DNA of 37,038 bases from Candidatus Rifleibacteriota bacterium (lineage in GTDB: Bacteria; Muiribacteriota; Ozemobacteria; Ozemobacterales; Ozemobacteraceae): NCBI GenBank assembly GCA_012520995.1, contig JAAYNI010000041.1, positions 1-37,038 of the forward strand. The letters are read 5' to 3'. Below, piece by piece: positions 1 to 7,764 of this stretch. The notes beneath the pieces are model-generated. The model was not told the origin of the DNA. It made no database searches and was given only the letters and a program-made list of their open reading frames with translations. Both the position numbers and the translations under genes were made by a program. Position 1 is the first letter of the stretch. Each line of letters begins with the position of its first letter.

Positions 1-204
1 AACTGGCGAAGACTAATTATTGTTAGTCCTCATCTCTTTTCAAAAAGACCTGTTTGTTTTTGTTGGATGTGTTTTCATCGGATGTCGTTTTCAATGAGCT
101 CGCGGCGTTTTTTTGCCGCCCTGCCGAGGCAGGACTTTTACTATAACACCGACCCCGAAAAAATGCAAGCATTTTTCTCAAAATATTTAAAAATTATTTT
201 GAGA
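1..204. other. Non-coding left edge with small hairpins
   Basis: No convincing gene is seen here. Three inverted repeats are visible. GACTAA/TTAGTC at 11-28 is followed by a T-rich tract and could be a weak terminator of a gene off the left edge. CCTGCC/GGCAGG lies at 120-133, next to GCGGC/GCCGC at 102-119. An AT-rich palindrome (CTCAAAATA/TATTTTGAG) spans 177-203 and abuts the first dispersed repeat. No function can be assigned to any of them. Confidence 0.4.
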
Positions 205-325
205 GTGATGAGTGGCGAGTAAGAACATGAAACCACGAAAACCACGAAAAAAGAGCAAAGCCTTTTCTAAACCACAGAACACACTGCTGCTTCGCAGAGG
301 GAGCAGGGGTTAGGGGGTCGGGGAG
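205..325 (-). repeat. Composite dispersed repeat, copy 1
   Basis: Three modules lie side by side: a GATGAGTGGCGAGT tract (about 207-222), CCACGAAAA repeats with a TTTCTAAACCACAGAAC tract (about 230-281), and a 44-bp module at 282-325. The 44-bp module is nearly identical, in reverse complement, to 14024-14066 (about 40 of 43 positions). The CCACGAAAA and CACAGAA modules recur at 4900-4982, 14067-14118 and 20395-20455. An 83-codon minus-strand ORF across this stretch is made of repeat sequence and is not called as a gene. Confidence 0.8.
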
Positions 326-425
326 ACTGTAACAAACAGTGGGTAGTGGGTAGAAAGCACAAAAAAAACAACGCATAGTCATTAGCAAAACAAAACAATT
401 ATTAATTTTGGAGGGAGCTAAAGAA

Positions 426-549
426 TTCAACTCGCCACCCGCCACGCACCACTCACCACTCTAGTGCGGCTGCTGCATCATATAAGCATGAGTTATTTCT
501 TGTCTCGGTTGTCTTTGAATACACAACTTTTAGATGTCGCACTGGTGCC
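426..549. repeat. CTCGCCAC tract plus CTAGTGC-bounded element, copy A
   Basis: A TTCAACTCGCCACCCGCCAC tract (426-460) leads into an element that begins CTAGTGCGGCTG at 461 and ends near GATGTCGCACTGGTGC (534-549). The two ends are imperfect inverted repeats of each other. The left end matches the element at 3574-3662 over about 17 bases. At about 87 bp and non-coding it looks like a miniature mobile element or REP-like unit. Between it and the next gene lies another CCACGAAAA motif at about 561-571. Confidence 0.65.
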
Positions 550-615
550 CCTCTTGATAAAAACCACGAAAAACTTTAAAATAAAAGATAAGAGGAAAAG
601 AACAAGGTGAATGTC

Positions 616-1614
616 ATGGGCAAACAGGATTCGATAACTAAGCAATATATGTCAGACAACGAAAAATTTGCTGATATTTATAACATGTATATTTATAACG
701 GCAAACAGATTATAAAGCCTGAAGACCTTCAAGAACTTGATACTTCTGAGCTCGTTTTACCTTTTTCGGGAAAGAAGCTTATATCAGTACAGCGTTATCG
801 CGACATTTTCAAATCTCTTACACTCAAAACTACCGGTAAAGCCATATATGCTCTCGTAGGCATAGAAAACCAGACTCATATCCACTATGCTATGCCAGTA
901 AGAGATATGCTCTATGCTGCATTGAGATACTCAAAGCAAGTGCAGGATTTAGCAAAGCAAAACAGGCAGAAGGCCGCTGATTCAAGCGAATTTCTCTCAG
1001 GTATTTCAAAAGAACAAAAACTTATCCCAGTAATTACTTTGATAGTCTACTTCGGAACAGAGCCTTGGGATGCTCCGACATCTCTGAAAGAGATGCTGTG
1101 TGAATTAGACGAAGTATTGGACAAGTATGTGCAGGACTATAAAATATATGTTGTTTCGGTGCATTTGCCGGACAAAAAGATTGCAAAACTTCAAACTGGC
1201 TTAAGAGAAGTTTTTCAGTTTGTTAAATATTCTCCAGACAAAAAACAGTTGCCCAATGTTTTGAATAAAAATAAACGCTTTAAAAAGCTTGATAAGGAAA
1301 CTGCATTCCTTATCAAAGCTATTACCAACGTGGATGTGTCCATCGATCCGGAAGAGGAGGAAGTCGATATGTGCCAAGCAGTTAAAGATTTGATTGATGA
1401 CAGAACAAAAGAAATTCAGGCTGAAATAATTGAGCTTGAGAAAGCAAATAAAAAAGCTAGAGAAGAAGGCAGAGAAGAGGGTGAGCAAGTAGGCATGCTA
1501 AAAGTTCTTAGCGGCATGGTGCAAGACAACGTTATTTCTCTTGCGGAAGCAGCGAAGCGCATGAAAATGACAGTTGCTAAATTCAAGAACGCAGCTAAAA
1601 AGGTCGCTCTCTGA
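616..1614 (+). CDS. Rpn family recombination-promoting nuclease/putative transposase
   Basis: The 332-residue protein begins MGKQDSITKQYM, matching the usual start of Rpn/YhgA-like PD-(D/E)XK proteins as I know them. Asp63 (in QRYRDIF) and Glu84-x-Gln86 (in LVGIENQ) fit the nuclease core, followed by the characteristic HYAMPVRDMLY stretch at about residues 90-100. The C-terminus is a Lys/Glu-rich helix and a short helical tail (AEAAKRMKM). Family members are DNA endonucleases that raise RecA-independent recombination, and copies spread in genomes. I chose ATG 616, with AAGGTG six bases upstream, over the in-frame GTG at 607. It stands alone among dispersed repeats. The family call is firm; activity is inferred. 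Confidence 0.85.
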   Translation: MGKQDSITKQYMSDNEKFADIYNMYIYNGKQIIKPEDLQELDTSELVLPFSGKKLISVQRYRDIFKSLTLKTTGKAIYALVGIENQTHIHYAMPVRDMLYAALRYSKQVQDLAKQNRQKAADSSEFLSGISKEQKLIPVITLIVYFGTEPWDAPTSLKEMLCELDEVLDKYVQDYKIYVVSVHLPDKKIAKLQTGLREVFQFVKYSPDKKQLPNVLNKNKRFKKLDKETAFLIKAITNVDVSIDPEEEEVDMCQAVKDLIDDRTKEIQAEIIELEKANKKAREEGREEGEQVGMLKVLSGMVQDNVISLAEAAKRMKMTVAKFKNAAKKVAL

Positions 1615-1661
1615 AAAAAAGTGCTCAGCGGCCTGTGAACCGTGGAGTTGTTTAGGACAAT

Positions 1662-1706
1662 TTATCCGCAGATGAACGCAGATAGGATTTTTAAGCTAGC
1701 TTAAAA
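1662..1706 (+). repeat. Dispersed repeat with AAGCT palindrome
   Basis: TTATCCGCAGATGAACGCAGATAGG is followed by the palindrome GATTTTTAAGCTAGCTTAAAA (1686-1706). The same pair of modules in the same order occurs at 20472-20518, where the palindrome has perfect 12-bp arms. It sits between the Rpn gene and the pilin gene. Confidence 0.7.
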
Positions 1707-1843
1707 CGTAAAAAAATTTTTACAAATCTATCCTGTTTTTCAGCCTTGAGATTATGCCTTTGATTAACTAAATTCTATACTGTAAGGCAAATAGTTTTCA
1801 TGACCCAATTTAATATCACATGCCGTACAAAAGGAGTTTATTA

Positions 1844-2311
1844 ATGAAAAAAGGTTTCACACTACTAGAATTATTGCTTGTCGTAGCCATTTTGGCTATA
1901 GTCGCCGCAGCCGCTATTCCACAATACAGCAAAGAAGCTCAGGAAGCTATTGACACTGCGAAAAGAGCCAGTTTCATGGCAGCTTACGGCAATGCAGTTT
2001 CAACTGCCAATATTCACGTTTCTTTAGTTAAGACTTCAGATAGCACTAAGACTTTAGATGCTACAGCCGCTACCGGTGGAAAGATTTTGAATTTGAAAAA
2101 CTTAGGTTCTCCCACAACATCAAGAACTTTTTCCAATAAGAAAAATAAAAAATATATTGTTTCTGCTTTCCTGATTGAAACTGCCGGTTCAGAACAGCTC
2201 CAAATATTCTACCATCCAGGCGAGACCGAACCCACTGATGCTCCTACAGCAGCTGAAGTTATCGGAGATCCAGCCACTGCTTGGAACACTATCAAAGACG
2301 TAGCTCCCTAG
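1844..2311 (+). CDS. Type IV pilin-like protein (prepilin, class III signal)
   Basis: The 155-residue protein starts MKKGFTLLELLLVV. This is a prepilin peptidase signal with Gly4 before the cleavage site and Phe1/Glu5 in the mature protein, then a hydrophobic helix to about residue 25 and an Ala-rich amphipathic extension. The rest (about 120 residues) is a small globular headgroup with no disulfide-forming Cys pair seen. An upstream in-frame ATG at 1820 is rejected because AAAGGAG (1829-1835) lies 8 bases before ATG 1844. A TATACT box at 1776-1781 could be a -10 element. No pilus assembly, ATPase or peptidase genes are nearby, so this is an orphan major or minor pilin or a pseudopilin. Assembly must depend on genes elsewhere. 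Confidence 0.85.
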   Translation: MKKGFTLLELLLVVAILAIVAAAAIPQYSKEAQEAIDTAKRASFMAAYGNAVSTANIHVSLVKTSDSTKTLDATAATGGKILNLKNLGSPTTSRTFSNKKNKKYIVSAFLIETAGSEQLQIFYHPGETEPTDAPTAAEVIGDPATAWNTIKDVAP

Positions 2312-2398
2312 TAGTATAAACACAAACAACTCCCTGATATCGAAGCTTTTTGATTTATTGAAATCAATTTCATATCGGAGCTTAGAAGCAATTAAAAG

Positions 2399-2438
2399 TC
2401 AGGCTTGCGCCAAAAACGCGCAGGCCTGATTTTCTTTT
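2399..2438 (+). terminator. Rho-independent terminator of the pilin gene
   Basis: TCAGGCTTGCGC (2399-2410) pairs with GCGCAGGCCTGA (2418-2429), leaving one mismatched or bulged position, across a short A-rich loop. TTTTCTTTT follows immediately. It lies about 90 bases after the pilin stop and isolates that gene as a single transcription unit. Confidence 0.85.
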
Positions 2439-2495
2439 AGAAAACATAGATTTTTTCAGCTTTTTACACTCTAAACTTTACATTTCACATTATTC

Positions 2496-2640
2496 AGTGG
2501 ACAGTGGTTCAATTAAATCAAAGAGCTACTTTCTTACTGGCTGTCTCATTTTTAAATATCTGCGTTCATCTGCATCATCTGCGGATTATTCTTTCCTCGT
2601 TCAACTGCCCACCGCCCACTGACAACTGTCCAGTGTTGTT
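2496..2640. repeat. Dispersed repeats: CAGTGGACAG and ATCTGC modules
   Basis: A CAGTGGACAGTGG module (about 2496-2508) and an inverse version (CCCACTGACAACTGTCCAGTG, about 2613-2633) flank an ATCTGCGTTCATCTGCATCATCTGCGGAT tract (2559-2587). The same words appear around 7711-7765. No gene is supported between 2439 and 2722; the 63-codon plus-strand ORF there is composed of these repeats. Confidence 0.6.
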
Positions 2641-2722
2641 AGTGCTACGGCAAATCTGTCATGTAAGATTTAGTTTATTAACTTGTACAGCATAATAGGC
2701 AACTATCAGCTGCAACAAAACA

Positions 2723-3025
2723 CTATGCCTTTCTATCCAGCGGCACGACTGCAAGCGTTTTCCCCAGTGGAGCCAGAACCTTTAAAACCGTTTCTATTTG
2801 CGGACTGGTGATTCCCTTTTCCATTCTGGAAATAACAGGCTGCTTTACTCCGCTCATTTCCTCCAGCTTTTTCTGAGTTATACCCTTTTCTTGCCTGGCA
2901 GTAATAAGTTCTCTTATAACTGCAACTCTTAAATCGCTCTCAGCTATTTCCTCTGGAGTTAAAATGCTGTCAATAAATTCTAAAGCATCTTTTCCGATAG
3001 CGCTATCAACAGGCGTTTTAGTCAT
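2723..3025 (-). CDS. XRE-family antitoxin (HigA-like)
   Basis: The 100-residue protein has a helix-turn-helix domain at about residues 34-95. It shows the LITARQEKGITQKKLEEMSG, KQPVISRMEKG and SPQIETVLKVLAPLGKTL segments typical of HigA/Xre antitoxins, and the N-terminal 30 residues are acidic. It would neutralise the upstream toxin and autorepress the pair. Its ATG overlaps the toxin 3' end by 8 bp. AAAGGAG sits 8 bases upstream inside the toxin gene, so translation is probably coupled. Toxin-first order is the usual higBA order. No terminator is seen after the stop. Confidence 0.88.
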   Translation of the reverse strand: MTKTPVDSAIGKDALEFIDSILTPEEIAESDLRVAVIRELITARQEKGITQKKLEEMSGVKQPVISRMEKGITSPQIETVLKVLAPLGKTLAVVPLDRKA

Positions 3026-3380
3026 AACTAACGCTCCTTTCCGTCAAGTCAGCAAGGTTTCGTTTTGCCTTTTCAATTTCTCTCGCCGGAGTCTTTTGCG
3101 TCTTCTTTGTGAAGCAGTGGAGCAAGACATAGCTCCCATTTGCCCAGCCCACAAAGAATATTCTATCCCTTAGGGGTCTAAGCTCCCATATATCTCCTAC
3201 AATGTGCTTCATATATGGCTCTCCCGCTTTAGTTCCCAATTCACTCAATATTTTTATATAGTCTCTTATCTTATTGAGTTTTATTCGGCTGTCTTTGTCC
3301 TTTTTGGCAGCCAACTCAATTAAATAATCCTCTACTGGAGCTTTGCCGCTCCTGTCTTTGTAAAAATGAACTTTATGCAA
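3018..3380 (-). CDS. RelE/HigB-type toxin (phage Gp49-like family)
   Basis: From a TTG start at 3380 the protein is 120 residues and begins HFYKDRSGKAPVEDYL after the initiator, as family members do. It ends with the hallmark ELRPLRDRIFF, YVLLHCFTKKTQKTP and AREIEKAKR segments. These proteins are ribosome-dependent mRNA interferases or gyrase-acting relatives that arrest growth when the antitoxin is lost. The reading frame stays open upstream to 3572, but that extension has no family similarity and its first residues are encoded by a dispersed CTCGCCAC repeat, so I reject it. AAGGCGG lies 8 bases before the TTG. It forms an operon with the antitoxin. The family is firm; the exact start is less certain. 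Confidence 0.82.
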   Translation of the reverse strand: MHKVHFYKDRSGKAPVEDYLIELAAKKDKDSRIKLNKIRDYIKILSELGTKAGEPYMKHIVGDIWELRPLRDRIFFVGWANGSYVLLHCFTKKTQKTPAREIEKAKRNLADLTERSVSYD

Positions 3381-3429
3381 TACGAGTTCCGCCTTCTCTA
3401 CCTTATTATACTTAAAAGTTATAAAACAG

Positions 3430-3527
3430 TCAATAACTCTTAACTCATCAGTGCTAGCACTGATAAAAGCTGGCATGCCCAAAGAAACCGTCGCCAAGAT
3501 CATGAAAGTGGACATCAGCCTGCTCTG
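3430..3527 (+). pseudogene. Possible remnant of an Rpn-like C-terminus
   Basis: On the plus strand, antisense to the rejected toxin extension, an open frame reads LALIKAGMPKETVAKIMKVD, ends ISLL, and stops at a TGA at 3525-3527. This resembles the short helical C-terminal tail common in Rpn-family nucleases (a lone alpha-helical module after the coiled region). No start or nuclease core is present upstream, because the toxin gene begins at 3380. I read it as a decayed fragment cut off by insertion of the toxin-antitoxin pair. Chance coding is a real alternative. Confidence 0.3.
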
Positions 3528-3540
3528 AACAAACAGTCTA

Positions 3541-3662
3541 AACAATTCAACCCGCCACTCACCACTCGTCACTCTAGTGCGGCTGTGTCATCTGGAACAA
3601 ACTAATTTTTGAAAAGCAAGATAAGATTTTATAGGTAACTTTTAATGAAAACACAGCACTAG
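3541..3662. repeat. CTCGCCAC-type tract plus CTAGTGC-bounded element, copy B
   Basis: AACAATTCAACCCGCCACTC and following tracts (3541-3573) lead into an 89-bp element from CTAGTGC (3574) to GCACTAG (3656-3662). The termini are inverted repeats: CTAGTGC-GG-CTGTGT against CTAGTGC-TGTGT, read from each end inward. Read in reverse, its first about 30 bases match the elements at 4763 and 12355. The element ends 40 bases before the chromate transporter start. Confidence 0.7.
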
Positions 3663-3702
3663 CGGCGCTTGATTTTTTTATCCAGATGCAATAGCATGCG
3701 TC

Positions 3703-4242
3703 ATGCCGATTTTATTCAAATTATTTGCTATATGCTTCAAAATAGGAGCCTTCACGCTGGGCGGCGGTTACGCCATGATTCCATTGCTGAAGGCTGAAAT
3801 AGTCGACAAACACAAATGGATAGAACCTGAAGAGTTTGTCGAATTGCTTGCCTTGGCACAATCATCACCAGGCCCGGTCATAATCAACACATCGATTTTT
3901 ACCGGTTACAAAATCGCCGGCTTTTGGGGCTCTATCGCTACGGCAGCAGGCTCCGCCATGCCTTCTTTTTTGATTATACTGCTGGTCGCCATGTATTTTA
4001 CAGATATCAGAACCAACACTCATGTAGACGCTGTATTTAAAGCTTTGAAACCTGCAATTCCAGCTTTGATTTTGGCTCCTGTCTGGCGAATGGCCAAGGA
4101 AATAAACGCTGGCTTAGGCACAGCTGTTATAATAGCTCTTGTCGTGCTGGCCGTAGGAGTTTTCAAGATGTCAGCGATCCACATTATAATCGTCAGCATT
4201 CTGATTTCGCTTTTGATCAAGAAAGAGGAGAATAAGGAATGA
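3703..4242 (+). CDS. Chromate transporter family protein, single CHR domain (first half)
   Basis: The 179-residue membrane protein carries the CHR signature: FKIGAFTLGGGYAMIPLL near the N-terminus, then LAQSSPGPVIINTS at about residues 49-62, and five to six hydrophobic helices. Long ChrA proteins have two such domains in one chain. Here two short ones are encoded in tandem, the known short-chain CHR pair, which likely assemble as an antiparallel heterodimer in the inner membrane. Chromate efflux is the family assignment, but the real substrate in a non-metal-stressed lineage is unknown. ATG 3703 lacks a clear Shine-Dalgarno site. Another ATG just upstream (3696) is out of frame. The gene overlaps the next by 4 bp. 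Confidence 0.9.
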   Translation: MPILFKLFAICFKIGAFTLGGGYAMIPLLKAEIVDKHKWIEPEEFVELLALAQSSPGPVIINTSIFTGYKIAGFWGSIATAAGSAMPSFLIILLVAMYFTDIRTNTHVDAVFKALKPAIPALILAPVWRMAKEINAGLGTAVIIALVVLAVGVFKMSAIHIIIVSILISLLIKKEENKE

Positions 4243-4766
4243 GCCTCTACTGGGCGCTTTTCAAGGCTTTCTTTATCATAGGATTATTCGGCTTCGGCGG
4301 CGGATATGCCATGTTGCCTATGATCAACCAAAAGGTTACTCAGGCTCCCAACTTTTGGCTTACAGCCGAGGAATTTTCAGACATAGTCGCCATTTCAGAG
4401 CTGACTCCAGGACCCGTTTCAATAAATACCGCTACTTTCGTGGGATTCAGAGTCACAAACAGCGTTTGGGGCTCTCTTTTGGCTACTGTCGCTGTTTGTC
4501 TGCCGTCATTTATAATAATGCTGACTCTTACCAAGCTGTATATGAAATACAGAAGCGGAAAGAATGCAGACAAGATATTTGCAGGCCTGAAACCTGTAAT
4601 ATTAGGACTTATAGCCACAGCAGGCATTTCACTTATAAGCAAAGAAACTTTCATAGACTGGAAAAGCTATGTGATTTTTATTCTGGCTTTCGCAGGCATA
4701 ATCAAAAAGCTGGATCCCATAAAGATGCTGCTGGCCATCGGTCTCGCCGGCCTTCTCATTTACTAG
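4239..4766 (+). CDS. Chromate transporter family protein, single CHR domain (second half)
   Basis: This 175-residue paralogue of the preceding gene has FFIIGLFGFGGGYAMLPM and AISELTPGPVSINTATFVG in the same places. It begins with ATGA overlapping the previous stop, with GAGGAG upstream, so the two subunits are translationally coupled. Family knowledge says the paired short CHR proteins are both needed for transport. The TAG stop codon (4764-4766) is at the same time the first bases of a dispersed CTAGTGC element, so the original C-terminus may have been altered by that insertion. No terminator is seen downstream. Confidence 0.9.
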   Translation: MSLYWALFKAFFIIGLFGFGGGYAMLPMINQKVTQAPNFWLTAEEFSDIVAISELTPGPVSINTATFVGFRVTNSVWGSLLATVAVCLPSFIIMLTLTKLYMKYRSGKNADKIFAGLKPVILGLIATAGISLISKETFIDWKSYVIFILAFAGIIKKLDPIKMLLAIGLAGLLIY

Positions 4767-4982
4767 TGCTGTGTTGCAGCTAAAACTTCCTTTTAACAGA
4801 CATCCAGCTCTACGATAAATCATCGTTGGCAGGCACTAAGATCGCACAGTGACGCGTGATGGGTGGCGAGTGGCGGGAAAAACCTATCAAAACAACTCTA
4901 TCCTTTTCCGTGTATTCTGTGTATTCTGTGTATTCTGTGGTTTAGTAAAGGTTTTGGTGTTTTTCGTGTTTTTCGTGGTTTC
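4763..4982 (+). repeat. CTAGTGC element copy C plus tandem and CGTGGTT modules
   Basis: An about 90-bp element starts CTAGTGCTGTGTTGCAG at 4763, on the stop codon of the transporter gene, and runs to about 4852. It is about 84% identical to the reverse complement of 12267-12355 by direct comparison. After it come a GTGATGGGTGGCGAGTGGCGGG tract (about 4857-4877), three perfect tandem copies of the 9-mer TGTATTCTG (4911-4937), and a GTTTTTCGTGTTTTTCGTGG tract (4958-4977). All modules recur elsewhere in the window. No gene lies between 4767 and 4994. Confidence 0.8.
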
Positions 4983-4994
4983 ACAAGGGGTTTC

Positions 4995-7289
4995 TTATTG
5001 TTTTTCCAGAGTTGATTCGTAAGTTTCGTCATCGGCACGCTCGACACGGTTTCTGCCGTTTCTCTTGCACACATACAAAGCGCTGTCAGCCATCTTGATC
5101 ATCTCGGCTATACTCTTCGGATTATTCGCCGGAATAGCACAAACGCCTACGCTTATAGTGACTTTCAAATCGCCGGCTTCGCTTTCGAAAACAGCGCTTT
5201 CAACCGCTGCTCTCAGACGCTCGGCAAACTGCATGGCGCCATCGGGCTCTGTTTCAGTAAGCAAAACGCCAAACTCTTCTCCGCCGTATCTGCCAGCTAC
5301 GTCAGTCTCTCTCACGACTTCTCTCACCAAAGTAGCCACTTCCTTGAGAACAAGGTCGCCTATTTGGTGCCCGTAAGTGTCGTTAAATTTCTTGAAGTGG
5401 TCTATGTCAGTCATTATATAGGCAAGAGGAGTTTTATATCGGGCTGCGCGTCTGAATTCTTCTTCCATTCTGGATTCCAAATGTCTGCGAACAACAAGTC
5501 CCGTCAAACCGTCGACTGTCGCAAGATTATAGAGCCTCGCTTTTTCGATTACCACTGCAGCCTGATTTGCCAGAATGACGGAAGTTCTCAGGTCATCTTT
5601 GTTAAAAGCGGAAGCCTGACTGCTTGAAAGGTTCATTACGCCTATCGGGTTATCACGGATAGTCAGAGGCACGCAAATCAAAGACTTAACAAGGCTTTTC
5701 TCATTGCCGCTTTGCGAGAAAGTTCTATCATGAAGGGTGTTTTGTATCAAGCGAGGACGATTTGAGCTGAAGACTTCTCCGGCTATACCTTTGCCCATCT
5801 TGAACATATCTTTGATATCAGAGCCGGCTTCTGCTTTTTCGTCAGGTTCAGCTGTAAGAACAGCTCTCTCAACAAGCTTTTCGTATTTGCCGTCTAACAG
5901 ATAAATAGAGCCTCTTTCAGCATTCAAAGCGGTAATGCCCTTTTCAACTATAGAGTTGAGGGTTTTCTCCAAGTCGCCCATAAAACTCACCGCTCTTGAA
6001 ACTTCGTTGATAACAGCAAGCTCTTTGACTCTCTTAACTAAAAGGCTGTTGGTTCTTTTAAGCTCCTGGAATTGCTGAATAAGCCTTGTAACTGCCCATA
6101 TGACCGGCAACATAATAGCCACAGGAGTTACTATGAGCACATAATCATAATAGAAAAGCAGAAGAGCGGAAAGCAGCCAAAGAGGAGAAGCCGCCAAAAG
6201 CAACAAGTCCGCCCAAATTTCCTGATAACGCCAGAGCAACAAAGCTGCCGCCATCGCGAACATAAAAATCAGCAATATAGCGGTTGTATAAGAAACGCGG
6301 GTAAAGATCCTGTTTTGAAAGATATCATAGAGAAGATTGGCGTGAATTTCCACACCAGGAATCCCGCCGTAGGGCGAAAACTTCAGATCTTCCGCAACAC
6401 CTTCAGCAGTCATGCCAATCAAAACAACCTTTTTAGCCAGCACAGACGAAGGCACTCTGCCGTTCAGAACATCGGCATAAGTGCAAGAAGAAAAGAAGTT
6501 GTGCTTACCCGAATAGTTGACCAAGTAAGAATACATGCCTTTCTTGGCGGCAGGCTCATAGGAATAATCACACCTGAGAGTGCGGCCTCCGATCTTGACT
6601 GTCTTATCAAGATCATTCAGCTCAGGTTCAGCCTCAAAATAGGCTTGAGCTATAGCCAAGCCGAATATCCAGCTGTAAAACTTATCGGTGCTTTGAAGAA
6701 GTTTCAGCTTTCTGATTACGCCGTCCGGGTTCAAGTCTTTATAGTTTATGTCTATATAGCCCTCGTATGGAACAGCTTCTTCAAGAATAGGCGCAGGCCT
6801 GCTTATTGCAACCTGCTTTTTGAAATCGCCAATTTCATTATCCCAAACGAGTTCAGATGAGAAATTGTGCGGCAAAACGACTTTTCTGAATCTGCGTATT
6901 GCATCAGCAAAGGCTTTATCATCTTTCTCTCCGTATGGGGAAGGCTCAGAAAAAATGATATCAAAAGCCGCCAAGGAAGTTCCAGAGTCGCGAAGCACAT
7001 CTAAGAGCCTGCCATGGGTTTCTCTGGGCCAAGGCCAATTGCCCAATTCATCCAAGCAATCGCCCGTAATGTTTACCAAAAGTATGTCTCTGCAAGGCGG
7101 GAGTTCGCCTCTGGTAGAGAATCTGAAATCTAATGTGGCATTCTCGATAGTATTGAAATAGCCGTAGTAAAAGAAAAGCGAGAAAATTGCGGCTATTAGA
7201 AGAGCCAATATAAATTCCCACCCTGGAAACAGCATGCTGTTCCTGGCGGAAATTTTCTTTATTCTGTCTGAAAGTTCGTATTCACTCAT
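4995..7289 (-). CDS. CHASE2-GAF-GGDEF diguanylate cyclase
   Basis: The 764-residue sensor makes c-di-GMP from two GTP. Residue numbers here count from the GTG at 7298. A membrane helix (about 27-48) precedes an extracytoplasmic CHASE2 domain (about 50-330, with LGNWPWPRETHG and the KFSPYGGIPGVEIHANLL block). Three helices follow (about 336-405), then a coiled linker, a GAF domain (about 441-590) and GGDEF (about 593-757). The catalytic motif is GGEEF (672-676), the metal site DIDHFKKFND is intact, and RETD (663-666) is a canonical product-inhibition I-site. I prefer ATG 7289; the Shine-Dalgarno site is weak. It is monocistronic, flanked by repeats. The signal sensed is unknown. Confidence 0.93.
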   Translation of the reverse strand: MSEYELSDRIKKISARNSMLFPGWEFILALLIAAIFSLFFYYGYFNTIENATLDFRFSTRGELPPCRDILLVNITGDCLDELGNWPWPRETHGRLLDVLRDSGTSLAAFDIIFSEPSPYGEKDDKAFADAIRRFRKVVLPHNFSSELVWDNEIGDFKKQVAISRPAPILEEAVPYEGYIDINYKDLNPDGVIRKLKLLQSTDKFYSWIFGLAIAQAYFEAEPELNDLDKTVKIGGRTLRCDYSYEPAAKKGMYSYLVNYSGKHNFFSSCTYADVLNGRVPSSVLAKKVVLIGMTAEGVAEDLKFSPYGGIPGVEIHANLLYDIFQNRIFTRVSYTTAILLIFMFAMAAALLLWRYQEIWADLLLLAASPLWLLSALLLFYYDYVLIVTPVAIMLPVIWAVTRLIQQFQELKRTNSLLVKRVKELAVINEVSRAVSFMGDLEKTLNSIVEKGITALNAERGSIYLLDGKYEKLVERAVLTAEPDEKAEAGSDIKDMFKMGKGIAGEVFSSNRPRLIQNTLHDRTFSQSGNEKSLVKSLICVPLTIRDNPIGVMNLSSSQASAFNKDDLRTSVILANQAAVVIEKARLYNLATVDGLTGLVVRRHLESRMEEEFRRAARYKTPLAYIMTDIDHFKKFNDTYGHQIGDLVLKEVATLVREVVRETDVAGRYGGEEFGVLLTETEPDGAMQFAERLRAAVESAVFESEAGDLKVTISVGVCAIPANNPKSIAEMIKMADSALYVCKRNGRNRVERADDETYESTLEKQ

Positions 7290-7315
7290 GATTAGCACTG
7301 TTTTTATTTCAGGAT

Positions 7316-7764
7316 ATATTTATCCACAGATTACACAGATTAAGAACCAAACACTCAACATACTACGATGTTTACTGTGACCCTCTTCTTAAATCTGGAT
7401 ATTTAATAAAGCTTTCTAAATATCCAAGTTCGAGAAGATGCTCACATAAAAACATGAATATTTTTACTTGTCTCGTTTGCTTCAAAAAAGCTATTAAAAC
7501 AAATGCTCTGAGATACCGGCAAACAGTTATAAATCTTGATTGAGAGATATTTAACAGCAGCTTAGAGCAGTTGTTACTTGCAATATTGAGTTCTAAAACA
7601 ATTTACACTACCCACACCCCACTGTTGTTAGGCATCTGTCCTTAATCAGAGGCTAGGACAAAAATTGTGATTATGCGGTAGCAGAATGCAATTTTTGACC
7701 AATTTTGCCCTCATCTGTGTGAATCTGTGTCCATCTGTGGATAAAAAGTTCTGTCCACTGTCCA
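7316..7764. repeat. Gene-free stretch with several dispersed repeats
   Basis: This 465-base gap holds TTATCCACAGATTACACAGATT (7319-7340). ATAAAAACATGAATATTTTTAC with a nearby CGTTTGCT word (about 7447-7482) is similar to 20566-20601. A TTGAGTTCTAAAACAATTTACACTACCCACAC boundary (about 7589-7621) is shared with 14002 and 12217. An ATCTGTGTGAATCTGTGTCC tract (7712-7731) is followed by GTCCACTGTCCACTAGTC ending at the stop codon of the next gene. Read on the minus strand, that gene's TAG stop is the first base triplet of the TGGACAGTGGACAG repeat. No coding region or terminator is recognised. Confidence 0.6.

Noticed and set aside
194-445. 83-codon minus-strand ORF near the left edge
   Set aside because: It is encoded entirely by dispersed repeat modules, with low-complexity Phe/Trp-rich translation and no ribosome site.
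2504-2695. 63-codon plus-strand ORF after the pilin terminator
   Set aside because: The translation follows the ATCTGC and CAGTGGACAG repeats; no start signal or family similarity.
3381-3572. 64-residue N-terminal extension of the HigB-like toxin
   Set aside because: Family members start just before HFYKDRSGK, and the extension begins in a dispersed repeat.
4355-4783. 142-codon plus-strand ORF within the second CHR gene
   Set aside because: It is an out-of-frame shadow of a clear transporter, rich in Arg/His/Ser with no membrane pattern.
4911-4937. Three tandem 9-mers, considered as a CRISPR or VNTR array
   Set aside because: There are no spacers and only three units; it is part of the CACAGAATACAC dispersed module.
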